Positions 1-7,960 of a stretch of DNA of 64,000 nucleotides are shown piece after piece. Within the stretch, counting starts at the first letter, position 1; each line of letters starts with the position of its first letter. A model generated the notes under the pieces. The model did no database searches and was not told where the DNA came from. It worked only from the letters and a program-made list of their open reading frames with translations. A program made the translations under genes and the position numbers. This DNA is from Actinoplanes sp. DH11 (GTDB lineage: Bacteria; Actinomycetota; Actinomycetes; Mycobacteriales; Micromonosporaceae): assembly GCF_020873875.1 (NCBI RefSeq), contig NZ_JAHWGU010000008.1, positions 1-64,000 on the forward strand. Direction: 5' to 3'.

Positions 1-128
1 TCCTACCGAACCCGTCACCGGCGAGAACTCCTCGCCAGAGAAACACGCGCCAACCGCTCATAACCGCAGGTCCGTGGGGTCAACTTTCCCGAACCCGCAG
101 AGGGTCAGATTTCAGAAAGCGCTGACAC
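1..128 (+). mobile_element. Right end of an insertion sequence, probably IS21-like, with transposase tail
   Basis: An open frame enters from outside the window and ends at TAA 61-63. It reads SYRTRHRRELLARETRANRS, the kind of basic tail seen at the end of IstB-type helper ATPases. Downstream lie two imperfect direct copies, GGGTCAACTTTC (77-88) and GGGTCAGATTTC (102-113). Multiple terminal repeats starting GGGTCA are typical of IS21-family ends. The element probably ends near 125-128, where the next coding region abruptly begins. The family assignment is inference from the repeat pattern and the short tail; the rest of the element is outside the window. Confidence 0.45.
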
Positions 129-881
129 CGCGTTGCTGCCGCTATTGGCCGTGACGTCGGCGCTGCGCTGGTGTCGGTCAGTGCTCACAGCTATGCCAGC
201 CGCAGTGGGCGGGTGGCACTGTTCGAGCGTGACGGCATGCGATACGCGCTGGTGCCCGGCGGCGCAGTGGAGCTCGGCTTCGATCCTGCGCGGTTCGTTC
301 CGACCGCTGGTCAACTTCAGGATTTCGAGGAGGCGGTAGTCGCATTCTCGCTGCCCAAGCCGATTCACGGTTTCCTGGCCGAACACTTGTCCCCGGCGCG
401 CTGGGCCACGCTGCCGGCTCGGCTGGTTGCGGTGCGCTCGGTTGACGCCGACTCCCTGTTGACGGCCGAGCACGACGGCACGGACGACCACAAATCAGTC
501 ATGGCCCGGTTGCAATGGCGAGGTCTGCGGCCGCCGACGCCGGACGAGTGGGAGTACGACTGCGGCGCCGGGGCGACCACGCTATTTCGCTGGGGCGACG
601 AATACCCGGACGGGGAGCCCTACGGCGATGTCCCGCTGATCCAGCGTCCCAACTTCTTCGGACTCGTCATCGGCGACGACCCGTATCGGGCGGAATTCAC
701 CACCGATCCGGCAGTGCTGTGCGGCGGTGACGGCGGCAGCGCGCTGTGCGGCGGTTACGGGTCGTTCCTGTCCTGGATCACCCTGGCGACCGCCTACCGC
801 GAACCGGCTATGGCCGAGATCGTCTACGAGGGCTATCTCGTCGGCGAAACGCCCGTACGCCCCGTTCTGCCCATATCATGA
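126..881 (+). pseudogene. 5'-truncated formylglycine-generating-enzyme-like (SUMF1 fold) protein
   Basis: The reading frame stays coding-like upstream of the first usable start (GTG 171) to a TGA at 123-125, exactly where the IS-like sequence ends, so the N-terminus seems to have been lost to the insertion. The remaining ~250 residues carry the SUMF1/FGE-sulfatase motif 'RPPTPDEWEYDCGAG' followed by 'LFRWGDEYP'. The C-terminal part (GGDGGSALCGG, then ATAYREP) resembles the FGE core but lacks an obvious RGGSW motif. It is therefore more likely a paralogue of unknown substrate than a true sulfatase activator. A shortened protein could still start at GTG 171. Confidence 0.6.
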
Positions 882-927
882 TCCGCCACGCGGATCTGCC
901 GCGATGAGGTGCGGTGCTGGTGCGTCT

Positions 928-1059
928 TCAGGAAGAGCAGGTGTTGAGCATCGCCTGCAGGGCGCTCCTCTCCGCTGTCTGCACCTTCAGGGCCCAGTGG
1001 GGCTTTACCGTGATCCACATCTTGGCGTAGGTCCAGCGGTAGCGACCTGTGACCGTACG
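928..1059 (-). pseudogene. C-terminal relic of an HNH/DUF1524-type nuclease
   Basis: The minus-strand frame ending at 928 reads 'YAKMWITVKPHWALKV' followed by 'TAERSALQAMLNTC'. This matches the C-terminal signature of the secreted HNH (DUF1524, GmrSD-like) nuclease family, where a YAxxWxxVKxxW helix precedes a final Cys. Only about 43 residues survive; the catalytic HNH part is absent and upstream sequence in this frame is not coding-like. It is a gene remnant in the gap between the FGE-like and DinB-like genes. Recognition is from memory of the family motif. Confidence 0.5.
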
Positions 1060-1241
1060 GATGGACGGCCGGATCTGACGATGGCGGTGTCGGCGCTGGG
1101 GTCGTTGTATCTCCGGTGGCAGGTCGGCCGCCGTGCTGGCCGGGGCCGAACAGATCCGGGTGCACCGGCCCGGTGCGGTGGCCGAGCTCGCCCGCATCAT
1201 TCGCGTCGATCCGCAGCCGTTCACCTCGTTCGATTTCCGAC

Positions 1242-2000
1242 CTACCCCGTGCCGGCCTGCAGCGCCGCCAGGTCGCGGACCGCGTAGCGGTGGTGTTCGG
1301 CTTCCTCCTTCAACACCACGCTGAGGCAGCGGCGTACGACGTATTCCCGGTCGGGGTACAGGTCGCCCGGCTTGCGGGCGCACACCCGGTCGAGGTCGGT
1401 CTCGGTGAGCCCGTCGACGATGGCGCGCAGCGTGGCCATCCGGGCACGCCGCGGCGCGAGCACCTCGTCGAGGGTGGGGGTGGCGTCGAGGGTGAGGCCG
1501 AGTTTCGCCGCCTCCTCGGGCGGCGTCCCGCCGGCCGGCAGGCCCAGCGGGTGGTACGGCGCCGGCTCTTCGAGGACGGCGTTGCCGAGCCAGGCGTCGC
1601 CGGCGAACAGCAGGTGCCGGTGCGTTTCGACGAATGACCATTCGCCGTTGACCCGCTCCTGCAGGGTGGCTTCGGGCAGCTGCCGGGCGCGCTCCAGGGT
1701 CGCCGCCCACTGTGTTTCGACGGCCTGGCAGGCTGCCCGGTAGTCGTCGGGGGTCGTGGCGTCGCGGGCCAGCACCCTGGCCGGGTGCTGCCGGTCGAGT
1801 TCGGCTTCGACGTAGGCGGTCACGTCGACGTCGTTGACGACGAGTCGGGTGAAGTCGCCGCCGAGGTAGACGTCGCTGCCGTAACAGTCGACGATCTTCA
1901 GACCGGTGACCTCGCAGTCGCGGATCTCCAGGCCGGCCAGGTCGGACAGGTGGATGCGGGCACCACGGAACTGCTCACTGTTGGTGTAGTCGGCGGGCAT
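1242..2000 (-). CDS. DinB-superfamily protein with pentapeptide-like N-terminus
   Basis: A 252-residue protein. Residues 1-50 form a short beta-rich, pentapeptide-like stretch (FRGARIHLSDLAGLEIRDCEV). Residues ~75-245 form a DinB_2-type four-helix bundle: 'WSFVETHRHLLFAGDAWLG' and the late 'LKEEAEHHRYAVRDL' supply the histidines that usually hold the metal in this family. DinB-like proteins are often thiol-dependent transferases or stress proteins, but the substrate cannot be read here. The ATG at 2000 is the natural start. Degenerate gene pieces lie on both sides, so no operon partner is evident. Confidence 0.8.
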   Translation of the reverse strand: MPADYTNSEQFRGARIHLSDLAGLEIRDCEVTGLKIVDCYGSDVYLGGDFTRLVVNDVDVTAYVEAELDRQHPARVLARDATTPDDYRAACQAVETQWAATLERARQLPEATLQERVNGEWSFVETHRHLLFAGDAWLGNAVLEEPAPYHPLGLPAGGTPPEEAAKLGLTLDATPTLDEVLAPRRARMATLRAIVDGLTETDLDRVCARKPGDLYPDREYVVRRCLSVVLKEEAEHHRYAVRDLAALQAGTG

Positions 2001-2044
2001 CGCAGCAGTCTGGCGCAGTCGTCTCGTCCGCGTCTATCCCGTGC

Positions 2045-2697
2045 CTACGTCCGGGGCACCCAGTTCGGCGTCCAGGTGCCGGGGCTGTCGTGGCCGGTCT
2101 TCGTGGCGGCGAGGTGGTCGCGCAGGGCAGCCAGGGCGGGGTGGCGGTTGTCGCGGTGCCAGAGCAGCGAATGCGGGTAAACCGGGGTGGGGCCGGTCAC
2201 CGGGATGCGTCGCCGGCCGTGGCTGGCGGGCCAGACCAGGCGAGTGTGCGCGCCGATGAAGGTGGCCAGGGCCGGGGTGTCGGCGACGGTGTCGAGCAGC
2301 GCGTCGGCGCCGAGGTTGGGGCCGGGCGCCTCGATGGTGAGCCGGAAATCGGCGACGAGGTCGTCGCAGTAGGCCGCCCACTCGGTGCCGGCGGTGATGC
2401 CGGGCATCCAGATCCGGTGCCCGACGAGCTGGGCGGGCGTCACCGGCCGGGCCACCTCCAGCGCCTGGGCCGGGCCGGTGAGCAGGTGCAGCGGTTCGTC
2501 GAGCACCCGGACGCCGGCGATGTCCTCGGGAATGGCCGCCCGGGCATGGCCACCGCGCGGAAGGCCGCGTCGATGGCACCGGAGCGCAGGGCGGCGACGG
2601 CCGTCTCAACGTCGAACAGTTGCATCAGGTCGAGCTCGGTCTCGGGGTGTGCCTGGTGAAAGGCGCGGATGACACGAGCGATCACCGTACGCGACAT
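2045..2697 (-). pseudogene. LysR-family regulator, headless and frameshifted
   Basis: Two minus-strand frames together encode a LysR substrate-binding domain. The first (2697 downward) reads 'TELDLMQLFDVETAVAALRS', the second (to 2045) 'VRVLDEPLHLLTG' and on to the C-terminus. They join at about 2530 by a one-base shift. The N-terminal winged helix (about 90 residues) is missing: the frame begins in the middle of the domain linker at 2697. With both defects the gene cannot make a DNA-binding regulator. Confidence 0.75.
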
Positions 2698-2780
2698 CGA
2701 TCCATGCCACTAGACCTGATCTTGCCTGACGGGACTTTCCGAGCGTTAACCAAGCCCGACATGCGATCTTGCCGAGATGA

Positions 2781-3350
2781 ATGCGCCCGGCGGAACTTCG
2801 ATATGGTTCGCCGGTGTCCCGCCAATCGCCTTCCTCGGTATCAGTGCAGTTTTTGACGACCCTATGCCCTGGCGATGTCGTCCACGGGACGGTAACGAGG
2901 ATCGAGAACTTCGGCGTGTTCGTTGACCTTGACGGGTGTCCCGAACCTGAGATTGGGTTCGTGCCGCCACCGGAGCTGTCGTGGAAGTGGATCTCCTCCG
3001 CCCATGAGGTCGTGACGCTCGGCCAGCGGGTCAGCGCCGAGGTACTGGCACTTGATCCTGAAACCCGAGGGCAGGCACTGCTGTCGCTGTGCGCCCTTGA
3101 AGAGAACCCCTGGATGGCATGGGCGGACCGGGTCGGCAGTGTGGTGACGGGCCATGTGACTGGCAACTTCGTTCCGCACGGCGTCTTCGTGGCGATCGAA
3201 GACGGAGTTGAAGGGTTGCTGCCCTACGACGAACTGGCTCCAGTCGGACAGCAAGAGACTGTTCTTCTTGGGTCGGAAGCGACAGTCCAGGTGGCGGATG
3301 TCGAGGTGTCCCGGCGACGCATTCTTTTATCGCTGCCGAAAATAAGCTGA
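2781..3350 (+). CDS. Protein with two S1 RNA-binding domains
   Basis: The 189-residue product has two S1 (OB-fold) repeats. The first, residues ~28-105, contains 'GDVVHGTVTRIENFGVFVDL'; the second, ~117-186, contains 'GSVVTGHVTGNFVPHGVFVAI'. It is far shorter than ribosomal protein S1 (four or more domains in actinobacteria) and looks like one of the small S1-domain paralogues, probably binding RNA or ribosomes. ATG 2781 is the longest start; a GTG at 2814 lies closer to the first domain. A hairpin follows the stop codon. Confidence 0.8.
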   Translation: MRPAELRYGSPVSRQSPSSVSVQFLTTLCPGDVVHGTVTRIENFGVFVDLDGCPEPEIGFVPPPELSWKWISSAHEVVTLGQRVSAEVLALDPETRGQALLSLCALEENPWMAWADRVGSVVTGHVTGNFVPHGVFVAIEDGVEGLLPYDELAPVGQQETVLLGSEATVQVADVEVSRRRILLSLPKIS

Positions 3351-3360
3351 CCCTCGAACC

Positions 3361-3390
3361 AACGCACTCAACTGCCGACGAGAGTGCGTT
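3361..3390. terminator. Intrinsic terminator between convergent genes
   Basis: A perfect 9-bp stem, AACGCACTC (3361-3369) and GAGTGCGTT (3382-3390), is followed by TTTCTTCT. It lies ten bases after the S1 gene stop and would end that transcript; the minus-strand DUF4238 gene stops at 3435 on the other side. Confidence 0.75.
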
Positions 3391-3434
3391 TCTTCTACCG
3401 AGCTGGCAGCAATACTGGCATCCGCAACAGACAG

Positions 3435-4394
3435 TCATGCGTCGCTCATGCCGCCTGCGGTTAAGGCTGGAAAGATATACTTTGCAAGAAACCTTTGTTC
3501 ATCAAGGTGACCTATGACCGCGCCGTAGAGGCTCGGTGCGACAGCATCCCAATCAGGATGGTGAGCCACAAATTCGCGACTGTTGCCAACCGTCCACCGG
3601 TTGAATTTCCGTGAGTCTATCCGGTTCAGGTCGGCGCTGTCGCGAGAGATAATCAGACCAATCCTGGGAGTGAGCGGCATGGTCAATCGCTGAAAATTGT
3701 CGAATCCAATACCGATACCAATTTGCGCGTAAGCCGGAGGTAGCTCAAATACTTGACCGCTAGCAACTCCACTAAGGCATACCGTGTTGTCGGAGATCAC
3801 TAAGGATGGGGTACGCGGTCGCAAAAGTTTCCAATGAAAGCTCCGGCCATGTAATCGACTGGCGATCGAGTTCCACATATCCTTCGGTCTGGCGTGAGGA
3901 TCACTGCGATTGCGCCATGGCCAGATGACCTGCGCAAGAATAGCGCGTAGCCCCCCGGACTTGAATGCCAGTTCTTCCTCGCTGGTAGTCGCATCGTTGG
4001 AGTAGTCTCGACGGACATACTGGTGAAGCAGGTCGAGAAGCAGGCGATGGCGTTGCCATTGGAGTGCGATAAGCCAAGCTAGCACTTCGCGCTGTTCGGC
4101 GTTAGGTTCGCGCGCCGAAGACCCAACAAGTTCGCGGATTACGGATGCAGCGGCACCCTCAATCTCCGACATGCCCTTTTCTAGGGTGACATGATCGGGT
4201 TCTTTGCCGGGGCGGTACAAGGTGTGCCCAAGATTTCGATGCCCGACATCCGTAACTGAGGCAAGGTGGGGACCCTCACGATTCAGGCGATGAACGGCAA
4301 GCCGCCGTCTGTCGTCAGCAAAGTATTCCAACTGGAACTGCGGAACAAAATGATGCTTCTTCGGGTGTTCCGATCGCTTGGAGTTTTCTCCCAC
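3435..4394 (-). CDS. DUF4238 family protein
   Basis: The 319-residue protein opens with the DUF4238 signature 'KKHHFVPQFQLEYFADDRRR' and keeps the family's helical middle (LAWLIALQWQRHRLLLDLL) and beta-rich end (PLTPRIGLIISRDSADLN). The function of DUF4238 is not established. The basic HHxxP start and the scattered, accessory distribution of the family suggest a nuclease-like or defence role, which is inference. Codon use is clearly AT-richer than in most of the window, like the TIR gene nearby, pointing to recent acquisition. ATG 4394 is the start. Confidence 0.8.
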   Translation of the reverse strand: MGENSKRSEHPKKHHFVPQFQLEYFADDRRRLAVHRLNREGPHLASVTDVGHRNLGHTLYRPGKEPDHVTLEKGMSEIEGAAASVIRELVGSSAREPNAEQREVLAWLIALQWQRHRLLLDLLHQYVRRDYSNDATTSEEELAFKSGGLRAILAQVIWPWRNRSDPHARPKDMWNSIASRLHGRSFHWKLLRPRTPSLVISDNTVCLSGVASGQVFELPPAYAQIGIGIGFDNFQRLTMPLTPRIGLIISRDSADLNRIDSRKFNRWTVGNSREFVAHHPDWDAVAPSLYGAVIGHLDEQRFLAKYIFPALTAGGMSDA

Positions 4395-5089
4395 TTCGCC
4401 GATCCTCCGTCTTTCAATGCGGCGAGTTAAGGGTCCGATTATAGCGGAGCGCGGGATCCCGACACCTAAAAGATTGACTGACCCGCCCCGCTAAAGCGGA
4501 GGCGCCTGCCCCGAAACGGGACTGGCGTCTGCCGGGCGGATTCGCTTCCACCTTGACGCCCTCTTTTGCCGCTGATAAAGCGTGCTGAGCGCCCGTGCGA
4601 AGTGCCGGGCGGCTGGCATCGCTCGGGGGAGAACCTCACGAAGTTGTACCGCCGCCCGGCACTTGTCAGGGTAGGCGTTTGACGGGTACTCATGACCCGC
4701 AACGCGGCCGGGCAGCGTCCCGTCATCCGGGGTGCGATTCAACGTCGTGTCGTCAGGCACAGCGCGCTAAACACCAACGCACCGAGTTTGCGCCGGTAGA
4801 CGCCTTCTCCGTGAAGTCTGGCTCAACGACAGGGGACGCGCGCCCTGAAACACCGGCCGATCCGCGCCCCGATCTCACGCTCGCCATCAGCACCGCCGTG
4901 GCCGGCACCACGGTGAGGCGTCGGCCATCACACAGCGGTGCACCGCCAGCGGGGCGATAGCGCGTCGTTCGACGCATTGTCATAGCCGAAATGAGAGCGA
5001 CAGCCCGGACGTCTAGACCGAAGCCTGGCCGGGCCGCGGTCCTAGAGCAATGAAATAAGTAGCCGATGTGAGTGCGCCATAATCCCTAA
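4395..5089. other. Gene-poor stretch inside the AT-richer island
   Basis: About 700 bases between the DUF4238 start and the TIR gene stop. Short open frames on both strands show no family I recognise and no convincing start plus ribosome-binding site. A small palindrome (CCGCTAAAGCGG, 4490-4501) lies upstream of the DUF4238 gene. I see no integrase, tRNA or attachment core here. Confidence 0.4.
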
Positions 5090-6154
5090 TCAAAATTGGG
5101 ACGGGGGAAACATTTTATCCCAAACCAACTTACTTGACAGCTTTTTCGGGAGCCCCTCAAATTCTTCATCGAACCATTCATCAAAGGCGTCATTCGCGTC
5201 TGCAATAAACTCCTGAAGTGCCTCAACGGCCTCTAGCGCCGTCGCGACCTTAGGGAAGCTCTCGTCGAGTTCAAGTGGCTCCTCATCGTCCCGCTTAAGG
5301 TGCCCTGCATCGATCGCCTCAGCGACTAAATCCGCGCCGCTCGGGTCATTAAAGATGTTGGGGTATTCCGCCGAGAATCCTCCAATTTTCGCACGGATCA
5401 CTTCGCGCACAACCCGGTTGTTCAATGCCCGCAGTGCTTCGAGGGCCTCCTCCCGAAGGGCCTCGAAGCGCTCGATCGGTTCCGTTGGGCGTAGCGCCTC
5501 TTTGCGATCTTCTTCGGTTGTTGCCGACTTCAGCAGGCCGATCTGATGAGAAAGAACTGCGACTTCCTTACTTTTTTCAGCTAGGCGATTTTGGGCGTCT
5601 TCGAGCTTGCTTTGCAAGTCCTTGAGTTGCGCTTCAGTCACTACTGTCGGTCGTCGCAGAGTTGGCGAAATCCTCTTGAGTTCTTCAAGCCATCTGCTCT
5701 TAGCGCGGGTAAAGCTCGCTACATCCTGCTTCTTTCCCATTGCTGCACATGCGCGAGAATGCAATTCGGTAAGAAAATCCTCGTCATTCATGTAGCGGAC
5801 CGTCATGGGTGTAAGAACCCCTTTTAATTCCTCGCGCGACATGCCGGGCAACAAGACCGGGAAGAGATTGTTGCCGGCTCGCCCCCACGCCGCCCCCAGC
5901 TCAGCAATGCAGACTGGACGCGCCTGGTACATGGGAGTAACGAGCGCAATTACAAGTGTAGTTTCCGCTATTTGCCCGCGAATTTCCGCCATGAGATCGG
6001 TTCCGGAATTGGCTCCGTACCCTGAATGGCCGGAGCTATAGAAGACATCCTCCTTTGCTGCATTCGCGCCAATGTCTAGCATGTAATCAACGAATGCATC
6101 AACAAGCTCCTTATCGGCGTTCGCGTGGCTGATGAAGATCGGTTTCGCAGACAT
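5090..6154 (-). CDS. TIR-domain protein with coiled coil and acidic C-terminus
   Basis: A 354-residue protein. Residues ~4-130 are a TIR domain: it opens 'KPIFISHANADKELVDAFVD', and 'ARPVCIAELGAAWG' places a Glu at residue 85 where TIR NADases keep their catalytic acid. Residues ~170-215 form a heptad-like coiled coil (LKDLQSKLEDAQNRLAEKSK). The remainder is an acidic helical domain ending in WDKMFPPSQF. Bacterial TIR proteins often deplete NAD+ as abortive-infection effectors; here no partner sensor gene is adjacent, so sensing may lie in the C-terminus. Base composition is lower-GC than the flanks. The function is inferred from the family. Confidence 0.8.
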   Translation of the reverse strand: MSAKPIFISHANADKELVDAFVDYMLDIGANAAKEDVFYSSGHSGYGANSGTDLMAEIRGQIAETTLVIALVTPMYQARPVCIAELGAAWGRAGNNLFPVLLPGMSREELKGVLTPMTVRYMNDEDFLTELHSRACAAMGKKQDVASFTRAKSRWLEELKRISPTLRRPTVVTEAQLKDLQSKLEDAQNRLAEKSKEVAVLSHQIGLLKSATTEEDRKEALRPTEPIERFEALREEALEALRALNNRVVREVIRAKIGGFSAEYPNIFNDPSGADLVAEAIDAGHLKRDDEEPLELDESFPKVATALEAVEALQEFIADANDAFDEWFDEEFEGLPKKLSSKLVWDKMFPPSQF

Positions 6155-6285
6155 GGTGACAAACTACTACTTGCCACTTGAGGTGGTGTGCTCTTCTGCC
6201 GCTGACAGCGTTCTGTTCGAGGGCCGCGGAGAAGAGGTAGGGGCTCCGGCTCTCGACCTTGGCCTTGCTCAGGCAAACTCTCCAC

Positions 6286-6768
6286 ATGGACATCGGCGCA
6301 TTCGCCATGCGGTGGAACCTCGTCGGTCCTGGGTCAGCCAACCTCACTTGGGGCGCTGACGACGAGTTACTGGAGCTCCGTACCACCTACGTCGGCGACG
6401 GCTTGCGCAGTCTCCTCCGTGCCGCACTCGATCTCCGAAACGGATCGAACGCCTCAATCGCTTCGCTGCCCACCGAACCTGGTGCTCACGTATTCCTCTT
6501 CGGCGGAGCGGCCGAACAGGTCTATGTCCAAATCCTCTTCCTCCGAGACGAGTATGCGGCGGATCCGTGGCTGGGAGCACGGCGCCGCTGGGCCGGACGG
6601 ATCCGCGTGGACGACTTCGTAACCGCTACGGCAGACATGGCCCAAGCCGTGCTGGACCAGCACGGCGAGGCTGGATACAGGCGGGCGTGGCGCGACATAC
6701 CCTTCCCGAACCGGGAACTGGCGCGGCTTCAGGAACCCGTTGCAAGTCGGCCCACACCTGATGAGTGA
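6286..6768 (+). CDS. Conserved hypothetical protein, possibly immunity-like
   Basis: About 160 residues, from ATG 6286 (MDIGAFAMRWNLVGPG); a TTG at 6259 would add nine residues but is a weaker start. The sequence alternates beta strands and a helix (DYVTATADMAQAVL-type region around residues 115-130) and ends with 'FPNRELARLQE'. It resembles a family of small uncharacterised actinomycete proteins. No catalytic motif, signal peptide or membrane segment is visible. It lies just upstream of, and diverges from, the TIR gene (132 bp apart). Confidence 0.55.
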   Translation: MDIGAFAMRWNLVGPGSANLTWGADDELLELRTTYVGDGLRSLLRAALDLRNGSNASIASLPTEPGAHVFLFGGAAEQVYVQILFLRDEYAADPWLGARRRWAGRIRVDDFVTATADMAQAVLDQHGEAGYRRAWRDIPFPNRELARLQEPVASRPTPDE

Positions 6769-6903
6769 ATCCAGGATTGCTTTCTCCGCGGGGAACTCAC
6801 TCTCTTGCCGCCGATAGGGCGTCGTCGCCGGGTAGAACCCAGGCCAAACAGCGACAGCTGGTTGTGCCGAGGGAGCGCGCCTGCTGTGCTCCTCCGAGAG
6901 TTG

Positions 6904-7323
6904 TCAGCGCGCTTCGCGTAGTAGGCGGTACTGGCAGCAGATATCCAGCAGTTCGGCACACCTGCTCGCGTTGTCGGGATCCAACCCTTCAAGCTCCACG
7001 TCCACGAGCACGTCGCCGTCCGGCGCCTTTGCGAAATACAGCTCGACGCGGGTCTCTCCCTCGATGACAACATCGAACCAGTCGTCCGTATCGGCATCCG
7101 AGCGAGCGACACCCGCAGCGATGGCGCTCAGGTCATCCCGGCATCGAGTGATCTCGGTAATCCTCTCGACGAACGGGAGTAAATTCGGGCCCAGAATCCA
7201 GCCGTGCATCGTGCCGCGCGGTTCCTCCAGCATCGTCGCAATGTAACGCATTGCTATCAATTTCCAAATCTCGAGAATGTCAACGCCCTGATCTGCCGCG
7301 AATCGCGCGTTCGGCCTGCTCAA
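6904..7323 (-). CDS. Hypothetical protein, second gene of a coupled pair
   Basis: A 139-residue acidic protein with no recognised domain. The longest start is a TTG at 7323 that overlaps the stop of the upstream gene (TTGA), suggesting translational coupling; an internal ATG (MRYIATMLEEPRG) is an alternative. The C-terminal half (FDVVIEGETRVELYFAKAPD) looks like an alpha/beta fold of the size of small immunity proteins, but this is a guess from size and setting. Confidence 0.5.
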   Translation of the reverse strand: MSRPNARFAADQGVDILEIWKLIAMRYIATMLEEPRGTMHGWILGPNLLPFVERITEITRCRDDLSAIAAGVARSDADTDDWFDVVIEGETRVELYFAKAPDGDVLVDVELEGLDPDNASRCAELLDICCQYRLLREAR

Positions 7324-7655
7324 TCGCCGATGAAGACCAGTTCGCCGTGCTGCTCTGCGCAGCGCTCCGCCATCGATCGAAGCCGTATCAGCCCACGATG
7401 CTCAGCGCCTGCCTTCGCCAGGGTGAGCAGCAGATCGACGTCGGCGACGAGCTGCTGCATCTGGCTCGTGCCGAAACGGGTCTCGCCATGGGGATCGAGC
7501 CGACCCAACAGCCCGAGGGTCGAATTCCCATGGAACATAAGCCGGTCGAAGTCGCCGGCGGCATCGAAGAACCCGCCGGCCGGATCCGGTAGCCGTTGTA
7601 TCCGCTTGCCGGCCACACGCAGTTCGACCTGAATGCCCATCCCCTGATGATCCAC
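7320..7655 (-). CDS. Hypothetical protein, first gene of a coupled pair
   Basis: A 111-residue protein without a recognised family. It starts at GTG 7655 or ATG 7640 (MGIQVELRVAGKRI) and reads into a beta-rich N-terminus and a long helix near the C-terminus (LVADVDLLLTLAKAGAEHRG). It overlaps the next gene by four bases. Nothing indicates secretion or membrane insertion. Confidence 0.5.
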   Translation of the reverse strand: MDHQGMGIQVELRVAGKRIQRLPDPAGGFFDAAGDFDRLMFHGNSTLGLLGRLDPHGETRFGTSQMQQLVADVDLLLTLAKAGAEHRGLIRLRSMAERCAEQHGELVFIGD

Positions 7656-7960
7656 GGTCCCGGGTGGGCGTCCTCATCTGCCGCGATCCGGCATGTCCGC
7701 GGCGCCGTTCACCAAGCGACGGAGCCCCTGTACAGCATCCTGCGCCCCGAGAAGGCACGCAGTTTCAGCACCGACAAGGCTGATGTCCCGGGTGGGGGGT
7801 AGGGCACGGTCGCTGTGGTCAGACGACCCCTCCGATGACTGTCTGCGCCTGGTCGGCGGCCGCACGGCAAAAGGCGGCGATGGCGTGCGGAATGAGGGTC
7901 GTCTCCTGCCCCGGGCTCCACCAGCCCCCATCGACCAGTCCTCCGGCAATCTGCGCGGCA
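7656..7960. other. Intergenic stretch without a recognised gene
   Basis: About 300 bases between the LacI gene stop and the start of the hypothetical pair. Overlapping open frames exist on both strands but look like compositional shadows. I see no clear promoter or palindrome. Confidence 0.4.

Noticed and set aside
1133..1258. Coding-like stretch on the plus strand (VLAGAEQIRVHRPGAVAELA ...)
   Set aside because: It reads like a fragment of a real protein but I cannot name a family, it has no start signal, and it merges into antisense of the DinB-like gene.
4466..4960. Several open frames on both strands in the DUF4238-TIR gap
   Set aside because: No recognisable family, no ribosome-binding site and overlapping alternatives; most likely not genes.
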